This document shows, one piece after another, positions 27,258 to 36,270 of a stretch of DNA of 64,000 bases. This stretch comes from Vagococcus proximus (lineage in GTDB: Bacteria > Bacillota > Bacilli > Lactobacillales > Vagococcaceae): positions 124,001 through 188,000 of the forward strand of contig NZ_JAPDSH010000002.1 of NCBI RefSeq assembly GCF_029143285.1, read 5' to 3'. The notes beneath the pieces were generated by a model that saw nothing but the letters and a program-made list of their open reading frames with translations, was not told the DNA's origin and did not search any database. Each line of letters opens with the position of its first letter. Positions within the stretch are counted from its first letter, which is position 1. The translations under genes and the position numbers were made by a program.

Positions 27258-28430
27258 ATGAAAAATAAAGAAACACAAAAAATGATGTTGATTGTTATTG
27301 GTAATCTCTTCTTAGTATTCGTAGGGATTGGGTTAGTTATACCAGTAATGCCAACATTTAAAAGCGAGATGCATTTAAGTGGGCAAACAATGGGTTATTT
27401 AACCGCAGCCTATGCGATGTCACAATTAATTTGTTCACCAGTAGCAGGACGTTTATCAGATTTATTTGGTCGTAAACGGATGATTGTTATAGGTATGATT
27501 ATCTTTTCATTATCAGAATTTTTATTTGGTATGGGGACAACTGTACCAGCACTGTATGTTTCAAGGGTTTTAGGTGGTCTTAGTGCGGCGTTAATCTTCC
27601 CTTCAGTCATGGCTTTTGTGGCAGATATTACGACATTAGAAGAACGACCAAAAGCAATGGGCTGGGTATCAGGAGCAATTAGTGGAGGTTTTATTATTGG
27701 ACCTGGAATCGGTGGATTCTTAGGTGATATCTCTATGCGTTTACCGTTTTATGTAGCCGGTATTTTAGGTTTAGTAGGATTCTTATTTGCGTTAGTTATG
27801 CTTAAAGAACCAAAACGTATTGAAACAGTGACAGAAGACGGTCCAAAGGCAAGTTTAAAAGAAGTTATTTTAACGCCAGCGTTAACATTCCCATTCTTTA
27901 TTATTTTGATTAATGCGTTTGGGTTAGCGGCATTTGAGTCTATTTATAGTATCTATGTAGATATCAATTACGGTTTTTCAGTAAGAGATATTGCGGTTGT
28001 TATCACTGTTAGTGGTGTTCTTGCTTTAATTGTTCAAATTGTCTTCTTTGATGCAATTGTTCGTAAAATTGGTGAGATTGGTTTAATTCGTTTATGTTTA
28101 GCTGTCAGTGCTGTTTTCGTACTAGCGATTGTCTTTGCTAAAGGCTATTGGGGTGTCTTGATTAGTACATTCGTCATCTTTTTAGCGTTTGATTTAATTA
28201 GACCTGCTATTACAACATTTTTATCTAAACATGCGGGTGAAAATCAAGGATCAGTTAGTGGAATTAACTCCGCACTGACAAGTGTTGGGAATATTGTAGG
28301 GCCTATTTTATCTGGGACATTATTAGATGTTAACTCGCATTATCCGTACTATGTTGTGGTTGTTATCTTGACAATTACCTTCATGTTAACAATGATTTGG
28401 AACACTAAGACTAAAGTAAAAATGAGTTAA
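27258..28430 (+). CDS. MFS multidrug-type efflux transporter (Bmr/NorA/TetA-like, DHA1)
   Basis: 390 residues with 12 predicted membrane helices. The drug:H+ antiporter-1 motif A is AGRLSDLFGRKRMIV (about 68-82), and motif C-like glycine-rich segments are GAISGGFIIGPGIGG (about 138-152) in helix 5. These mark the 12-helix DHA1 group, which includes Bmr, NorA and tetracycline pumps. Export of cationic or lipophilic drugs by proton antiport is likely; the specific substrate is not evident. AGGAG-like sequence (TTGGAGG) precedes the start. It is monocistronic, with a leader terminator upstream that suggests inducible expression. Confidence 0.9.
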   Translation: MKNKETQKMMLIVIGNLFLVFVGIGLVIPVMPTFKSEMHLSGQTMGYLTAAYAMSQLICSPVAGRLSDLFGRKRMIVIGMIIFSLSEFLFGMGTTVPALYVSRVLGGLSAALIFPSVMAFVADITTLEERPKAMGWVSGAISGGFIIGPGIGGFLGDISMRLPFYVAGILGLVGFLFALVMLKEPKRIETVTEDGPKASLKEVILTPALTFPFFIILINAFGLAAFESIYSIYVDINYGFSVRDIAVVITVSGVLALIVQIVFFDAIVRKIGEIGLIRLCLAVSAVFVLAIVFAKGYWGVLISTFVIFLAFDLIRPAITTFLSKHAGENQGSVSGINSALTSVGNIVGPILSGTLLDVNSHYPYYVVVVILTITFMLTMIWNTKTKVKMS

Positions 28431-28433
28431 TTT

Positions 28434-28460
28434 AAAACACGTTTAGGCGTGTTTTTTTAT
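28434..28460 (+). terminator. Terminator after the MFS gene
   Basis: AAAACACG and CGTGTTTT around TTTAGG, followed by a T-run. Confidence 0.88.
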
Positions 28461-28592
28461 TTCTAAAAAATTAATTAGATTTACAAACAGATAATTTCCT
28501 ATTTGGCGAAAAAAGTGGTTTAATTAGAGATGAGAATAATTACAATTAGCATGGAATGTGCGAAGGTAATAAAAAACGGAGGAATAAAAAAC

Positions 28593-29798
28593 ATGACTAA
28601 AAAGAAAATTGTTGTCTTGGGAGCAGGCTATGCAGGCCTTAGAACGGTAAAAGGCTTACAAAAGAAAGGTCTAGACGCTGATATCACATTAATTAACAAA
28701 AATTCATATCACTATGAAGCCACTCAATTACATGAAGTTGCAGCCGGTACTGAGCCAGCTAAAAAAATTAGCTTTGAAATCAAAGATGTTATTGATGAAT
28801 CAAAAGTTAATTTTATTCAAGACGAAGTTGTTACGATTAACCATGACGCTCAAGAAGTATCATTAAAAGAAGGCGAAAAAGTAAGCTATGATTACTTAGT
28901 TGTTGCCTTAGGTTTCGAATCAGAATCATTTGGTATCCCAGGTGTTGATGAATTCGGATGGCCATTAGTTGATATTAAAACAGCTGAAGCAGCTAAAGCA
29001 CAATTAGATAAAAACCTACAAAATTATAAAGTATCAAAAGATCCTAAAGATTTAAGTATTGTAGTTTGTGGTGCTGGTTTCACAAGTATCGAATACTTAG
29101 GTGAAATTTCAAACCGTTTACCAAAATTAGCGGATAAATTTGATTTCCCAATGGATAAAGTGAAAGTAACATGTATTGAAGCAATGCCAAAATTATTACC
29201 AATGTTCTCAGAAAAATTAGCATCATACGGTATCGACGTATTAGAAAAACGTGGGGTTGAATTTATCGTAGGAACACCAATTAAAGAAATCAAAGAATCA
29301 TCAGTTGTTTACGAACAAGATGGTGAATTAAAAGAAATCGAAGCAAGTACAATTATCTGGACTACAGGTGTACGTGGCAGCAGTGTTGTCGGAGCATCAG
29401 GCTTTGAAGAACGTCGTGGTCGCGTAATGGTAGAACCTGACTTAACTGTTAAAGGCCAACCAAACGTCTTCATGATTGGTGACGTTAGTGCGGTTATGGA
29501 TGAAGCATCAGGTCGTCCTTACCCAACTACAGCTCAAATCGCCTTAGTTCAAGCGGACTTTGTCGTTGAAGCGATGGCTAACAAATTTGCCGGAACAGAA
29601 CCAAAAGGATTTGAATTCAAATCAGCAGGTACTGTTGCGTCATTAGGTAACAATGATGGTATCGGTCATACAATGAACAAAGATTTCAAAGGCTACATCG
29701 CCTCTGTTATGAAAAAAGGAATTGTAGACAAATCATTATTACAAACAGGAACACCTTCAGTATTACTTAAAAAAGGTCGTTTTGATTTCTACCACTAA
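28593..29798 (+). CDS. ndh: Type II NADH dehydrogenase (NDH-2)
   Basis: About 401 residues with two Rossmann-type motifs: FAD-binding VVLGAGYAGLRTVKGL at the N-terminus and NADH-binding VVCGAGFTSIEYLGE near residue 165. A later MIGDVSAVMDE is the FAD-contacting GD motif, and a C-terminal helix mediates membrane attachment. It oxidises NADH and reduces quinone without pumping protons. The ATG at 28593 follows GGAGGA by 9 bases; the frame is open upstream but without such a site. With catalase, it suggests haem- or quinone-assisted respiration in an otherwise fermentative organism. Confidence 0.93.
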   Translation: MTKKKIVVLGAGYAGLRTVKGLQKKGLDADITLINKNSYHYEATQLHEVAAGTEPAKKISFEIKDVIDESKVNFIQDEVVTINHDAQEVSLKEGEKVSYDYLVVALGFESESFGIPGVDEFGWPLVDIKTAEAAKAQLDKNLQNYKVSKDPKDLSIVVCGAGFTSIEYLGEISNRLPKLADKFDFPMDKVKVTCIEAMPKLLPMFSEKLASYGIDVLEKRGVEFIVGTPIKEIKESSVVYEQDGELKEIEASTIIWTTGVRGSSVVGASGFEERRGRVMVEPDLTVKGQPNVFMIGDVSAVMDEASGRPYPTTAQIALVQADFVVEAMANKFAGTEPKGFEFKSAGTVASLGNNDGIGHTMNKDFKGYIASVMKKGIVDKSLLQTGTPSVLLKKGRFDFYH

Positions 29799-29811
29799 GA
29801 ATTTAACTATT

Positions 29812-29850
29812 AAAACCTTGAATCTCTTTGGATTCAAGGTTTTTTATTTT
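29812..29850 (+). terminator. ndh terminator
   Basis: AAAACCTTGAATC pairs with GATTCAAGGTTTT, followed by TTTATTTT. Confidence 0.92.
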
Positions 29851-29932
29851 AGTCTGGAAGACTCTGATAGTATCAATCAACCTCCTAAATAGTGTATAAT
29901 AAATAGACATAGTTAGAAGTGGAGGCGTTAAG

Positions 29933-30664
29933 ATGGTCTGTTATCCAAATGTTCAAGTTGCAACATTAATTAATCGAGATAATCGTTTCATAGCAAGGTG
30001 TTTGCTGGAGTCTGGAGAAGAAGTTCGGGTTCATGTAAAGAATACAGGACGTTGTAAAGAATTGTTAATTCCAGGTGTTACTGTCTCTCTTAGCTATCAA
30101 GCATCGCCGACACGAAAGACTGATTATGACTTAGTAGCTGTTGAGAAAAAAGGCAATTGGATTAACATCGACAGTCAAGTTCCCAATCAACTTGCAGCAG
30201 AAGGAATTCAATCTGGTGAGATTGTTCTGCCATTTTTAAAAGGAAATATCACTGAAGTCAGACGTGAAGTAACATACGGAGCATCGAGGTTTGATATTTG
30301 TGTAACAACTGACCAAGATGAGAAAGTCTTTGTTGAAGTCAAAGGGATGACCTTAGAACACAATAAAAAAGCTGCTTTTCCAGATGCACCAAGTGAAAGA
30401 GCTCTAAAGCATGTGACTGAATTAAGTACAGCAAGAGCGGAAGGCTACCTAACTGCGGTGTTATTTATTATTCAGTTAGAAGAGGTTGAGTTGGCAACGA
30501 TTCACGAAGAGCGTCAACCAAAATTACAACAGGCGATTGAAGAAGGGTCTAAAAAAGGTCTTGAAGTTTTAGCCTATAATTGCAAAGTTACGCCAGAAAC
30601 AATCGTACTAAAAGAAAGTATACCAGTGGATTTAGCACATGATTTTGTTGAAGCACTGGCTTAA
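29933..30664 (+). CDS. sfsA: SfsA family DNA/RNA nuclease
   Basis: 243 residues. An N-terminal OB-like domain (RDNRFIARCLLESGEEVRVH, then NTGRCKELLIPG) precedes a restriction-endonuclease-like nuclease domain with RFDICV, then VFVEVKGMTLE (the E-x-K core) and FPDAPSERALKH. SfsA was first described as sugar fermentation stimulation protein; nuclease or DNA-binding activity has been proposed. The family is widespread in LAB. GGAGG precedes the ATG. It is followed after 18 bases by an oxidoreductase gene, so the two may be co-transcribed. Confidence 0.92.
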   Translation: MVCYPNVQVATLINRDNRFIARCLLESGEEVRVHVKNTGRCKELLIPGVTVSLSYQASPTRKTDYDLVAVEKKGNWINIDSQVPNQLAAEGIQSGEIVLPFLKGNITEVRREVTYGASRFDICVTTDQDEKVFVEVKGMTLEHNKKAAFPDAPSERALKHVTELSTARAEGYLTAVLFIIQLEEVELATIHEERQPKLQQAIEEGSKKGLEVLAYNCKVTPETIVLKESIPVDLAHDFVEALA

Positions 30665-30682
30665 ATAGGGGAGAGAATAGAT

Positions 30683-31684
30683 ATGTTGAATTTAGGAATT
30701 ATTGGTACAAACTGGATTACAAAACAATTTATTGAAGCGGCAGAAGCATCAAAAGAGTACCGCTTAGCATTGGTTTACTCTAGAAAATTAGAAACAGCTC
30801 AGTCATTTGCAGCTGATTTTTCGTGTGAGGGTGTAACCGATAGTTTAGAAGATTTTTATAAGGCGGAGGCTATTGACGTGGTTTATATTGCGTCGCCAAA
30901 TAGCTTGCACTTTGAACAAGCCAAAGCAAGTTTAGAAGCGGGGAAACACGTTATTGTTGAAAAACCAGCTGTATCAACGTTAGCTGAGTGGCAACACCTA
31001 TTAGCTATTGCGAGTGAAAATGACCGTTTTATTTTTGAAGCAGCCCGTAATATTCATGAAGACAGCTTTAAAAAAGTATCAGAGTTATTAAGTGCCTGTG
31101 AAGATGATGTGATTGGGGCGAATATTAGCTTTATGAAATATTCATCACGTTATGACGCTGTTCTTGCAGGTGAAGAGCCGAATATCTTTTCACTTGATTT
31201 TTCAGGAGGAGCTTTAATGGATTTAGGTGTGTATGTACTGTATGCATCAGTGGCGTGGTTTGGTAAGCCTGAATCTGTTCATTACTTTGCTAGAAAAATT
31301 AGAACAGGTGTTGATGGTATTGGCACAATGGTTTTACGTTATGAAAACTTTGATGTAAATATGATGACAGGGAAGATTGGCAATAGTTTCTTACCAACAG
31401 AAATCTACACACCAACTCAAACCATTAGTTTAAATGCGATTAACAGCATAGATGACATTTCTGTTATTGATCAAAAAGGTAACGTGGAAAAAGTTTCATG
31501 TACAAGTTTAGACAATCCGATGATTGAAGAAGCCGTAGACTTTGCAACTGTTATTAATAACCCAACATCAGAAGAGTCAAAAGAAAATTACAGCAAGTGG
31601 TGTGAAGTGGCGCTGACTGTACATGACATCATGGAAACGTTACGTAAACAAGAAGGCATTTACTTTAAAGCCGATAAAAAATAA
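30683..31684 (+). CDS. Gfo/Idh/MocA family oxidoreductase
   Basis: 333 residues. The N-terminal Rossmann fold starts LNLGIIGTNWITKQFIEAA with a GxxGT-type dinucleotide loop. DVVYIASPNSLHFEQAK and HVIVEKPAVST provide the conserved EKP motif of the family. The C-terminal half (DFSGGALMDLGVYVLYAS) is the usual alpha/beta substrate and oligomerisation domain. These enzymes are NAD(P)-dependent dehydrogenases of sugars, inositols or related alcohols; the substrate cannot be named from sequence. It probably shares a transcript with sfsA upstream and possibly the helicase downstream. Confidence 0.88.
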   Translation: MLNLGIIGTNWITKQFIEAAEASKEYRLALVYSRKLETAQSFAADFSCEGVTDSLEDFYKAEAIDVVYIASPNSLHFEQAKASLEAGKHVIVEKPAVSTLAEWQHLLAIASENDRFIFEAARNIHEDSFKKVSELLSACEDDVIGANISFMKYSSRYDAVLAGEEPNIFSLDFSGGALMDLGVYVLYASVAWFGKPESVHYFARKIRTGVDGIGTMVLRYENFDVNMMTGKIGNSFLPTEIYTPTQTISLNAINSIDDISVIDQKGNVEKVSCTSLDNPMIEEAVDFATVINNPTSEESKENYSKWCEVALTVHDIMETLRKQEGIYFKADKK

Positions 31685-31728
31685 AATCAATTAGTTTAGA
31701 AACTGATAAAGAATATGAGGGAAAAAGA

Positions 31729-33063
31729 GTGACGACATTAGTAGAGAAATTACCAGAAGTGTGGCAAGCGCAGTGGGGGAAATTAGGATTTACATCAGCT
31801 TCACCCATTCAAGAAAAAGCATATGAGCCGTTGTTAGCAGGAGAAAACTTAGTAGGGGTATCTCCGACAGGTTCAGGAAAAACATTAGCGTATTTATTAC
31901 CGTTACTACAAACGATTGAAAAGGGAGCAGGCAATCAATTATTGATTTTACTGCCTTCTCAAGAACTAGCGGTTCAAGTAGCGAGTGTGACGAAAGAATG
32001 GGCTGATTTACTAGGCTTAAACTCACAAGCACTTGTAGGTGGCGCCAACGTGAAACGCCAAATTGAAAAACTAAAAACGAAACCAGAAATCCTAGTAGGG
32101 ACACCCGGTCGTGTGATTGAGTTGATCAAAGGTAAAAAAGTGAAAGCACATTTACTAAAAACACTTGTCTTAGATGAAGTGGATCAATTAATTGAAACAA
32201 GTGAGTTAAATGCCTCAGCAACTATCTTGAAATCATTAGACCGTGACGCGCAGTTAGTCTGTGTCTCTGCAACGGCTGTAGCGATTGAAGAGAAGTTAGG
32301 TGAGTTAAATAAACGCGAGATGACAATACTAGACGTAACGGATGAAGATCAATCAGCTGGAACGGTTGAACATGGCTATATTGTGACGCCGCCAAGAAAA
32401 CGTGTGGAAGTCTTACGTAAATTGTCACATATCAAAGGATTTAAGGCCATTGTCTTCTTTAACGAAGTGCAAGAGATGGGCTTTGTGTCAGAAAAATTAG
32501 AGTTTTTAGGTGTAGCAAATGCGACGTTAGCATCAGACCAAAATAAAATGGAACGTCGTTTAGCGTTATCTGCTTTTGCGGATAATAAATTAAACTTACT
32601 ATTAACGACAGATATCGCTGCTCGTGGGTTAGATTTCGATGCTTTACCGTATGTTATTCATTATGACGTACCGTATACATTGGAAAGCTACGTTCACCGC
32701 TCAGGTCGTACAGGTCGTATGGGGCATGATGGACATATCTTATCACTTGTTGATGATTACTCTATTCGTGACCTTAAGAAAATAGCGAAGCAAAAAGAAT
32801 GGCCATTATCAGAAAAAACAGTTCACAGTAGCCAAATCGTGACACAAGAAAAACGTGTCGTAATGGATGGCGAAACGGTGGGGGCTGATGGTGAAACAGG
32901 AACATCAGAGAAACCAGCTAGAAAGCCTAAAGGCGATGGCGAAGTGAAACGTTATAAAAAAATTAAAACACCTGCTGAAAAGAAATCAGCTAAGAAAAAA
33001 ACTAAATCTAAAAATAAAAAGAATGATAAGAACAAAGGGGCTCGTAAAAAGTCCGAGAAATAA
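31729..33063 (+). CDS. DEAD-box family ATP-dependent RNA helicase
   Basis: 444 residues. Helicase motifs in order are the Q-motif (WGKLGFTSASPIQEKAYEPL), motif I SPTGSGKTLAYLLP, Ia LLPSQELAVQ, Ib VGTPGRVIELI, II DEVD in place of DEAD, III SATA, V TTDIAARGLDF and VI HRSGRTGRMG. The DEVD variation is tolerated in the family. The C-terminus is a Lys-rich basic tail of about 60 residues, probably for RNA binding. The start is GTG (31729) after GAGGGAAAA. Likely roles are ribosome assembly or cold-adapted RNA remodelling, similar to CshC/YfmL-type helicases. Confidence 0.93.
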   Translation: MTTLVEKLPEVWQAQWGKLGFTSASPIQEKAYEPLLAGENLVGVSPTGSGKTLAYLLPLLQTIEKGAGNQLLILLPSQELAVQVASVTKEWADLLGLNSQALVGGANVKRQIEKLKTKPEILVGTPGRVIELIKGKKVKAHLLKTLVLDEVDQLIETSELNASATILKSLDRDAQLVCVSATAVAIEEKLGELNKREMTILDVTDEDQSAGTVEHGYIVTPPRKRVEVLRKLSHIKGFKAIVFFNEVQEMGFVSEKLEFLGVANATLASDQNKMERRLALSAFADNKLNLLLTTDIAARGLDFDALPYVIHYDVPYTLESYVHRSGRTGRMGHDGHILSLVDDYSIRDLKKIAKQKEWPLSEKTVHSSQIVTQEKRVVMDGETVGADGETGTSEKPARKPKGDGEVKRYKKIKTPAEKKSAKKKTKSKNKKNDKNKGARKKSEK

Positions 33064-33083
33064 TGAACTAAAGGGTGGGACAG

Positions 33084-35777
33084 ATGTCGAATAGAAAAGA
33101 ACAGATTATGACGATATTGGAGGAAAATCCAACAGGCTTAACAGCTGCCTCAGTGGCAGATTTAATGGCACTAGATCGAACAAATGTCAGTAGGTATTTA
33201 AATGAATTGTCAAAAGAAGGACGAGTAGCAAGATCAACTGGACGTCCTGTGGTATTTTCTATTTCGACAGCTGAGGAGATAGAGCAAGAGTCTTTTGAAG
33301 TTAGCTTTGACACATTGGTAGGGGCTGAGGAATCATTAAAGGTCGTTATCCAACAAGCGAAAGCCGCGATTCTTTACCCACCTAGAGGACTACATACGAC
33401 TATATTTGGCCAAACAGGAACAGGGAAATCACTTTTTGCAGAATGCATGTATCGATTTGCAATTAGCTCTGAAACACTTCCTAAAACAGCACCGTTTATT
33501 TCGTTTAACTGTGCTGACTATGCTCAAAATCCGCAACTTCTTTTTGCGCATATATTTGGTGTGAAGAAAGGAGCCTACACTGGTGCGACAGAGGACCGTG
33601 AAGGGTTAATGTCTAAAGCAAATGGTGGAATTTTGTTCTTAGATGAGATACACCGCTTACCACCAGAAGGGCAAGAGATGCTTTTTACCTTTATTGATAA
33701 AGGTGTCTACCGACCTCTTGGTGAGAGTAGTAAGAGTCATGAAGCCAGTGTTCAGATTATTGGGGCAACGACAGAATCTTCAAGTACCTTTTTAAGTACC
33801 TTTAATCGACGTATTCCGATGTCGATTACGTTACCTTCCTTAACAGAGCGTACGATTGATGAACGTTATGAAATTGTAACGCGCTTTATTAAAGAAGAAG
33901 CGAACCGATTGAATCGTCGTATTATTGTCGAGCGTGATGCGATTTTAGCTTATATGCTCTATTATGCAGAAGGAAATATCGGACAGGTGAAGCGCGACTT
34001 GAAACTTGTCTGTGCAAAAGCCTTTCTATATAGCCGTACCAATCAGAAAGACTATCTTCAAATTAATCAGCAAGAACTGCCATTACATGTTCAAAAAGGC
34101 CTTCTTAAAGTCAAAGAAGCACCTGAGAAAGTAGAGCGATTTGTAGATAAAAATAACCGTTATTTAACTTTTGATCCTGGTATGAAAGAAGTGGTTTGGT
34201 CACTTGATCCAGCGAGAGATATGACAGTATATAACGAGATTGAAGAGCGTGTATCCAGTATGACATCGGTTGATTTGGAAAATACCGATTTGGCAGAACT
34301 GATTGAAACAGATGTCGATAAGTATTTTGAAACCTATGTGGATGAATTGACGAGAAGCGATGTTCATAGGGAATTGATTTCTGATAAAATGTGGGATTTA
34401 ACTAACAAAGTGTATGATTTGGCAGAAGAGCGATTGGATAGAAGTTACAATCAAAAAGCTCGTTTTACATTTGCACTTCATCTTCAAGGGACGTTGGAAC
34501 GGATTGAAAAAAATAGAAGTATTGTTCATCCTAACCTTAATGAAATTAGAATCAATTATAAAAAAGAATTTCAAGTTGCACTAGATATATCCTCTTTAAT
34601 AGAAGAAGAATATGAGATTGAAATACCATTTGACGAAATAGGATTTATCACAATGTTCTTATCGCTTGATATTAGTGAGACTGTAGAAAAAGCTGAAAGT
34701 AAAGTGTCAGTAGTTGTTTTGATGCATGGAAAATCCACCGCAAGCAGTATGTTAGAAGCTGTTCAAGAGTTACTTGGAACCGATACAGGTAAAGCCTTTA
34801 ATATGCCACTTACAATGGAAGTGCAAGAGATGTATGATGCACTCAAAACATATGTCTTAGAAAATCGTGAAGAGATGGAAAGTGGGATGCTGCTTTTAAC
34901 AGATATGGGATCACTAAATACCTTTGGGGATATGATTTATGAAGAGACCGGTGTTAGAACGAAAGCTATTTCAATGGTCAGTACAATGATTGTTCTTGAA
35001 GCGGTAAGAACAGCAAGTATCGGTAGAAGTTTAAAGGATATCTATCAAAATATTCAACTATCATTAGAGAGTATTGTTAGGAATCAATTTAAACCCAAGC
35101 GTAAACTAGATAAAGCTGTTATCGTTACTTGTTTCACAGGTGAAGGTGTGTCTAAGAAACTTTACGAACGTGTGCTTCCAGTAGTTAATACAGATGTGAT
35201 AGAAATTATTCAATTGCAATTTTTAGAAAAAGAGTCGTTTAAAAAGCATATCGATGAATTAATCGAGCAGTATGAGATATTAGCGATTGTAGGAACGGTA
35301 GAGATAGATTATCAAAATATCCCGTTCTTTTCAGCGTTTGATATCTTTAGTAATGAAAAATTAAACGTGTTTAAGCGAATCGTAGCGGATGAAGTACCAA
35401 TGGAACAAATGGTATCCTCATTGGAAGGGACGATTAAAAGTGTTCCATCGGTATCGGTATTATTAATGATGCTGCAAAAAATCGTTCATCAAATGCAGAC
35501 AGATTTACAAATTGTCGTTGAACCGGGTGTTGATGCGGGTGTGCTGATTCATTTGGCGTTTTTAGTAGAGGCGCTTAATAATGGACAAGCTGCGAGACAG
35601 TTTAAAGAGCTTGATGAATTTAAAGCAAGTCATCGTATGGAGATGAAGACAGTTCGTTCTAATCTAATGCCTCTAGAAAAGCAATATAATGTTGAATTAC
35701 CAGAGAGTGAAGTGGCTTATTTAACACAAATGATGATTGAGAATAAAATTGATCAAAATTTTGTAGATACACACTAA
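33084..35777 (+). CDS. LevR-type sigma-54-dependent PTS regulator (AAA+ and PRD domains)
   Basis: About 897 residues. Domains in order: N-terminal winged helix (about 1-65); AAA+ sigma-54 interaction domain with Walker A FGQTGTGKSLF, the RpoN-contacting loop GAYTGA, Walker B GGILFLDEIHRLP and an arginine-finger region; PRD1 (about 440-570) with a regulatory His in ALHLQGTLERI; an EIIA-Man-like domain with His in VVLMHGKSTASSM; an EIIB-Gat-like segment with Cys in VTCFTGEGVS; and PRD2 (about 800-895). It activates RpoN-dependent PTS operons under PTS phosphorylation control. The ATG at 33084 follows AAGGGTGG. Its target is almost certainly the adjacent PTS operon, which has a -24/-12 promoter. 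Confidence 0.93.
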   Translation: MSNRKEQIMTILEENPTGLTAASVADLMALDRTNVSRYLNELSKEGRVARSTGRPVVFSISTAEEIEQESFEVSFDTLVGAEESLKVVIQQAKAAILYPPRGLHTTIFGQTGTGKSLFAECMYRFAISSETLPKTAPFISFNCADYAQNPQLLFAHIFGVKKGAYTGATEDREGLMSKANGGILFLDEIHRLPPEGQEMLFTFIDKGVYRPLGESSKSHEASVQIIGATTESSSTFLSTFNRRIPMSITLPSLTERTIDERYEIVTRFIKEEANRLNRRIIVERDAILAYMLYYAEGNIGQVKRDLKLVCAKAFLYSRTNQKDYLQINQQELPLHVQKGLLKVKEAPEKVERFVDKNNRYLTFDPGMKEVVWSLDPARDMTVYNEIEERVSSMTSVDLENTDLAELIETDVDKYFETYVDELTRSDVHRELISDKMWDLTNKVYDLAEERLDRSYNQKARFTFALHLQGTLERIEKNRSIVHPNLNEIRINYKKEFQVALDISSLIEEEYEIEIPFDEIGFITMFLSLDISETVEKAESKVSVVVLMHGKSTASSMLEAVQELLGTDTGKAFNMPLTMEVQEMYDALKTYVLENREEMESGMLLLTDMGSLNTFGDMIYEETGVRTKAISMVSTMIVLEAVRTASIGRSLKDIYQNIQLSLESIVRNQFKPKRKLDKAVIVTCFTGEGVSKKLYERVLPVVNTDVIEIIQLQFLEKESFKKHIDELIEQYEILAIVGTVEIDYQNIPFFSAFDIFSNEKLNVFKRIVADEVPMEQMVSSLEGTIKSVPSVSVLLMMLQKIVHQMQTDLQIVVEPGVDAGVLIHLAFLVEALNNGQAARQFKELDEFKASHRMEMKTVRSNLMPLEKQYNVELPESEVAYLTQMMIENKIDQNFVDTH

Positions 35778-35788
35778 TCGTAGTGTGT
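35769..35788. promoter_or_regulatory. Candidate upstream activator site for the LevR-type regulator
   Basis: ACACACTA-atcg-TAGTGTGT is a perfect 8+4+8 palindrome over the regulator's stop codon, with no T-run, about 90 bases upstream of the sigma-54 promoter, the usual place for an enhancer-binding protein. Confidence 0.5.
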
Positions 35789-35805
35789 AAGGATATAATC
35801 TTTAG

Positions 35806-35818
35806 TGTAAACGTTATA
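35806..35818. promoter_or_regulatory. Candidate catabolite-responsive element (cre)
   Basis: TGTAAACGTTATA fits the CcpA cre consensus TGWAANCGNTNWCA closely; only the 3' C is lacking. It lies between the activator gene and the PTS promoter. Confidence 0.45.
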
Positions 35819-35849
35819 TTGTATGTTCAAAAAGCGTGTTATATCAACA

Positions 35850-35884
35850 AAAACCGTGCCAATAAAAGTTGGCACGGTTTTTGC
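35850..35884 (+). terminator. Terminator of the LevR-type gene, overlapping the PTS promoter
   Basis: AAAACCGTGCCAA (35850-35862) pairs perfectly with TTGGCACGGTTTT (35869-35881) around a 6-base loop and runs into TTTTT. The right arm contains the sigma-54 -24 element. Confidence 0.8.
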
Positions 35885-35885
35885 T
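35870..35885 (+). promoter_or_regulatory. Sigma-54 (-24/-12) promoter of the PTS operon
   Basis: TGGCACGGTTTTTGCT matches TGGCACRNNNNTTGCW at every fixed position; GG and GC are exactly 10 bases apart. It lies 42 bases before the IIB start and directly downstream of a sigma-54 activator gene. Confidence 0.92.
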
Positions 35886-35926
35886 TTATATATAAGTGTA
35901 AAATACAAATAAGGGAGACGATAGAT

Positions 35927-36247
35927 ATGTCAAAAAAAACAATTATGTTAGTATGTTCAGCAGGTATGAGTACTAGTTTATTAGTAACAAAAATGGAAGC
36001 GGCAGCAGAAGCTCAAGGAATTGAATCAGATATCTTCGCAGTATCAGCATCAGATGCAGATTCACACTTAGCGAATAAAGATGTTAACGTTTTATTATTA
36101 GGCCCTCAAGTTCGTTTTATGCAAAAACAATTCGAAGAAAAATTAGCACCAATGAATATCCCTTCAGCGGTAATCGATATGAAAGATTACGGTATGATGA
36201 ACGGTGAAAATGTATTAAAACAAGCGTTAACTTTAATCGGTGAATAA
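35927..36247 (+). CDS. PTS lactose/cellobiose-family EIIB component
   Basis: 106 residues. The phosphorylated cysteine is in IMLVCSAGMSTSLLV (Cys10), the P-loop-like signature of Lac/Cel-family IIB proteins. The start ATG at 35927 follows AAGGGAGA; longer frames run back through the promoter and terminator and are not credible. It receives phosphate from IIA (next gene) and passes it to the sugar bound by IIC. Transcribed from the sigma-54 promoter as IIB-IIA-IIC. Cellobiose, another beta-glucoside, or a chito-type disaccharide are the usual substrates; which one is not evident. Confidence 0.93.
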   Translation: MSKKTIMLVCSAGMSTSLLVTKMEAAAEAQGIESDIFAVSASDADSHLANKDVNVLLLGPQVRFMQKQFEEKLAPMNIPSAVIDMKDYGMMNGENVLKQALTLIGE

Positions 36248-36270
36248 GGACTAAGGAGATAAATTAATTT

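Noticed and set aside
35783-35926. N-terminal extension of the PTS IIB protein
   Set aside because: The open frame crosses the terminator and the sigma-54 promoter, so it cannot be translated from the operon transcript.
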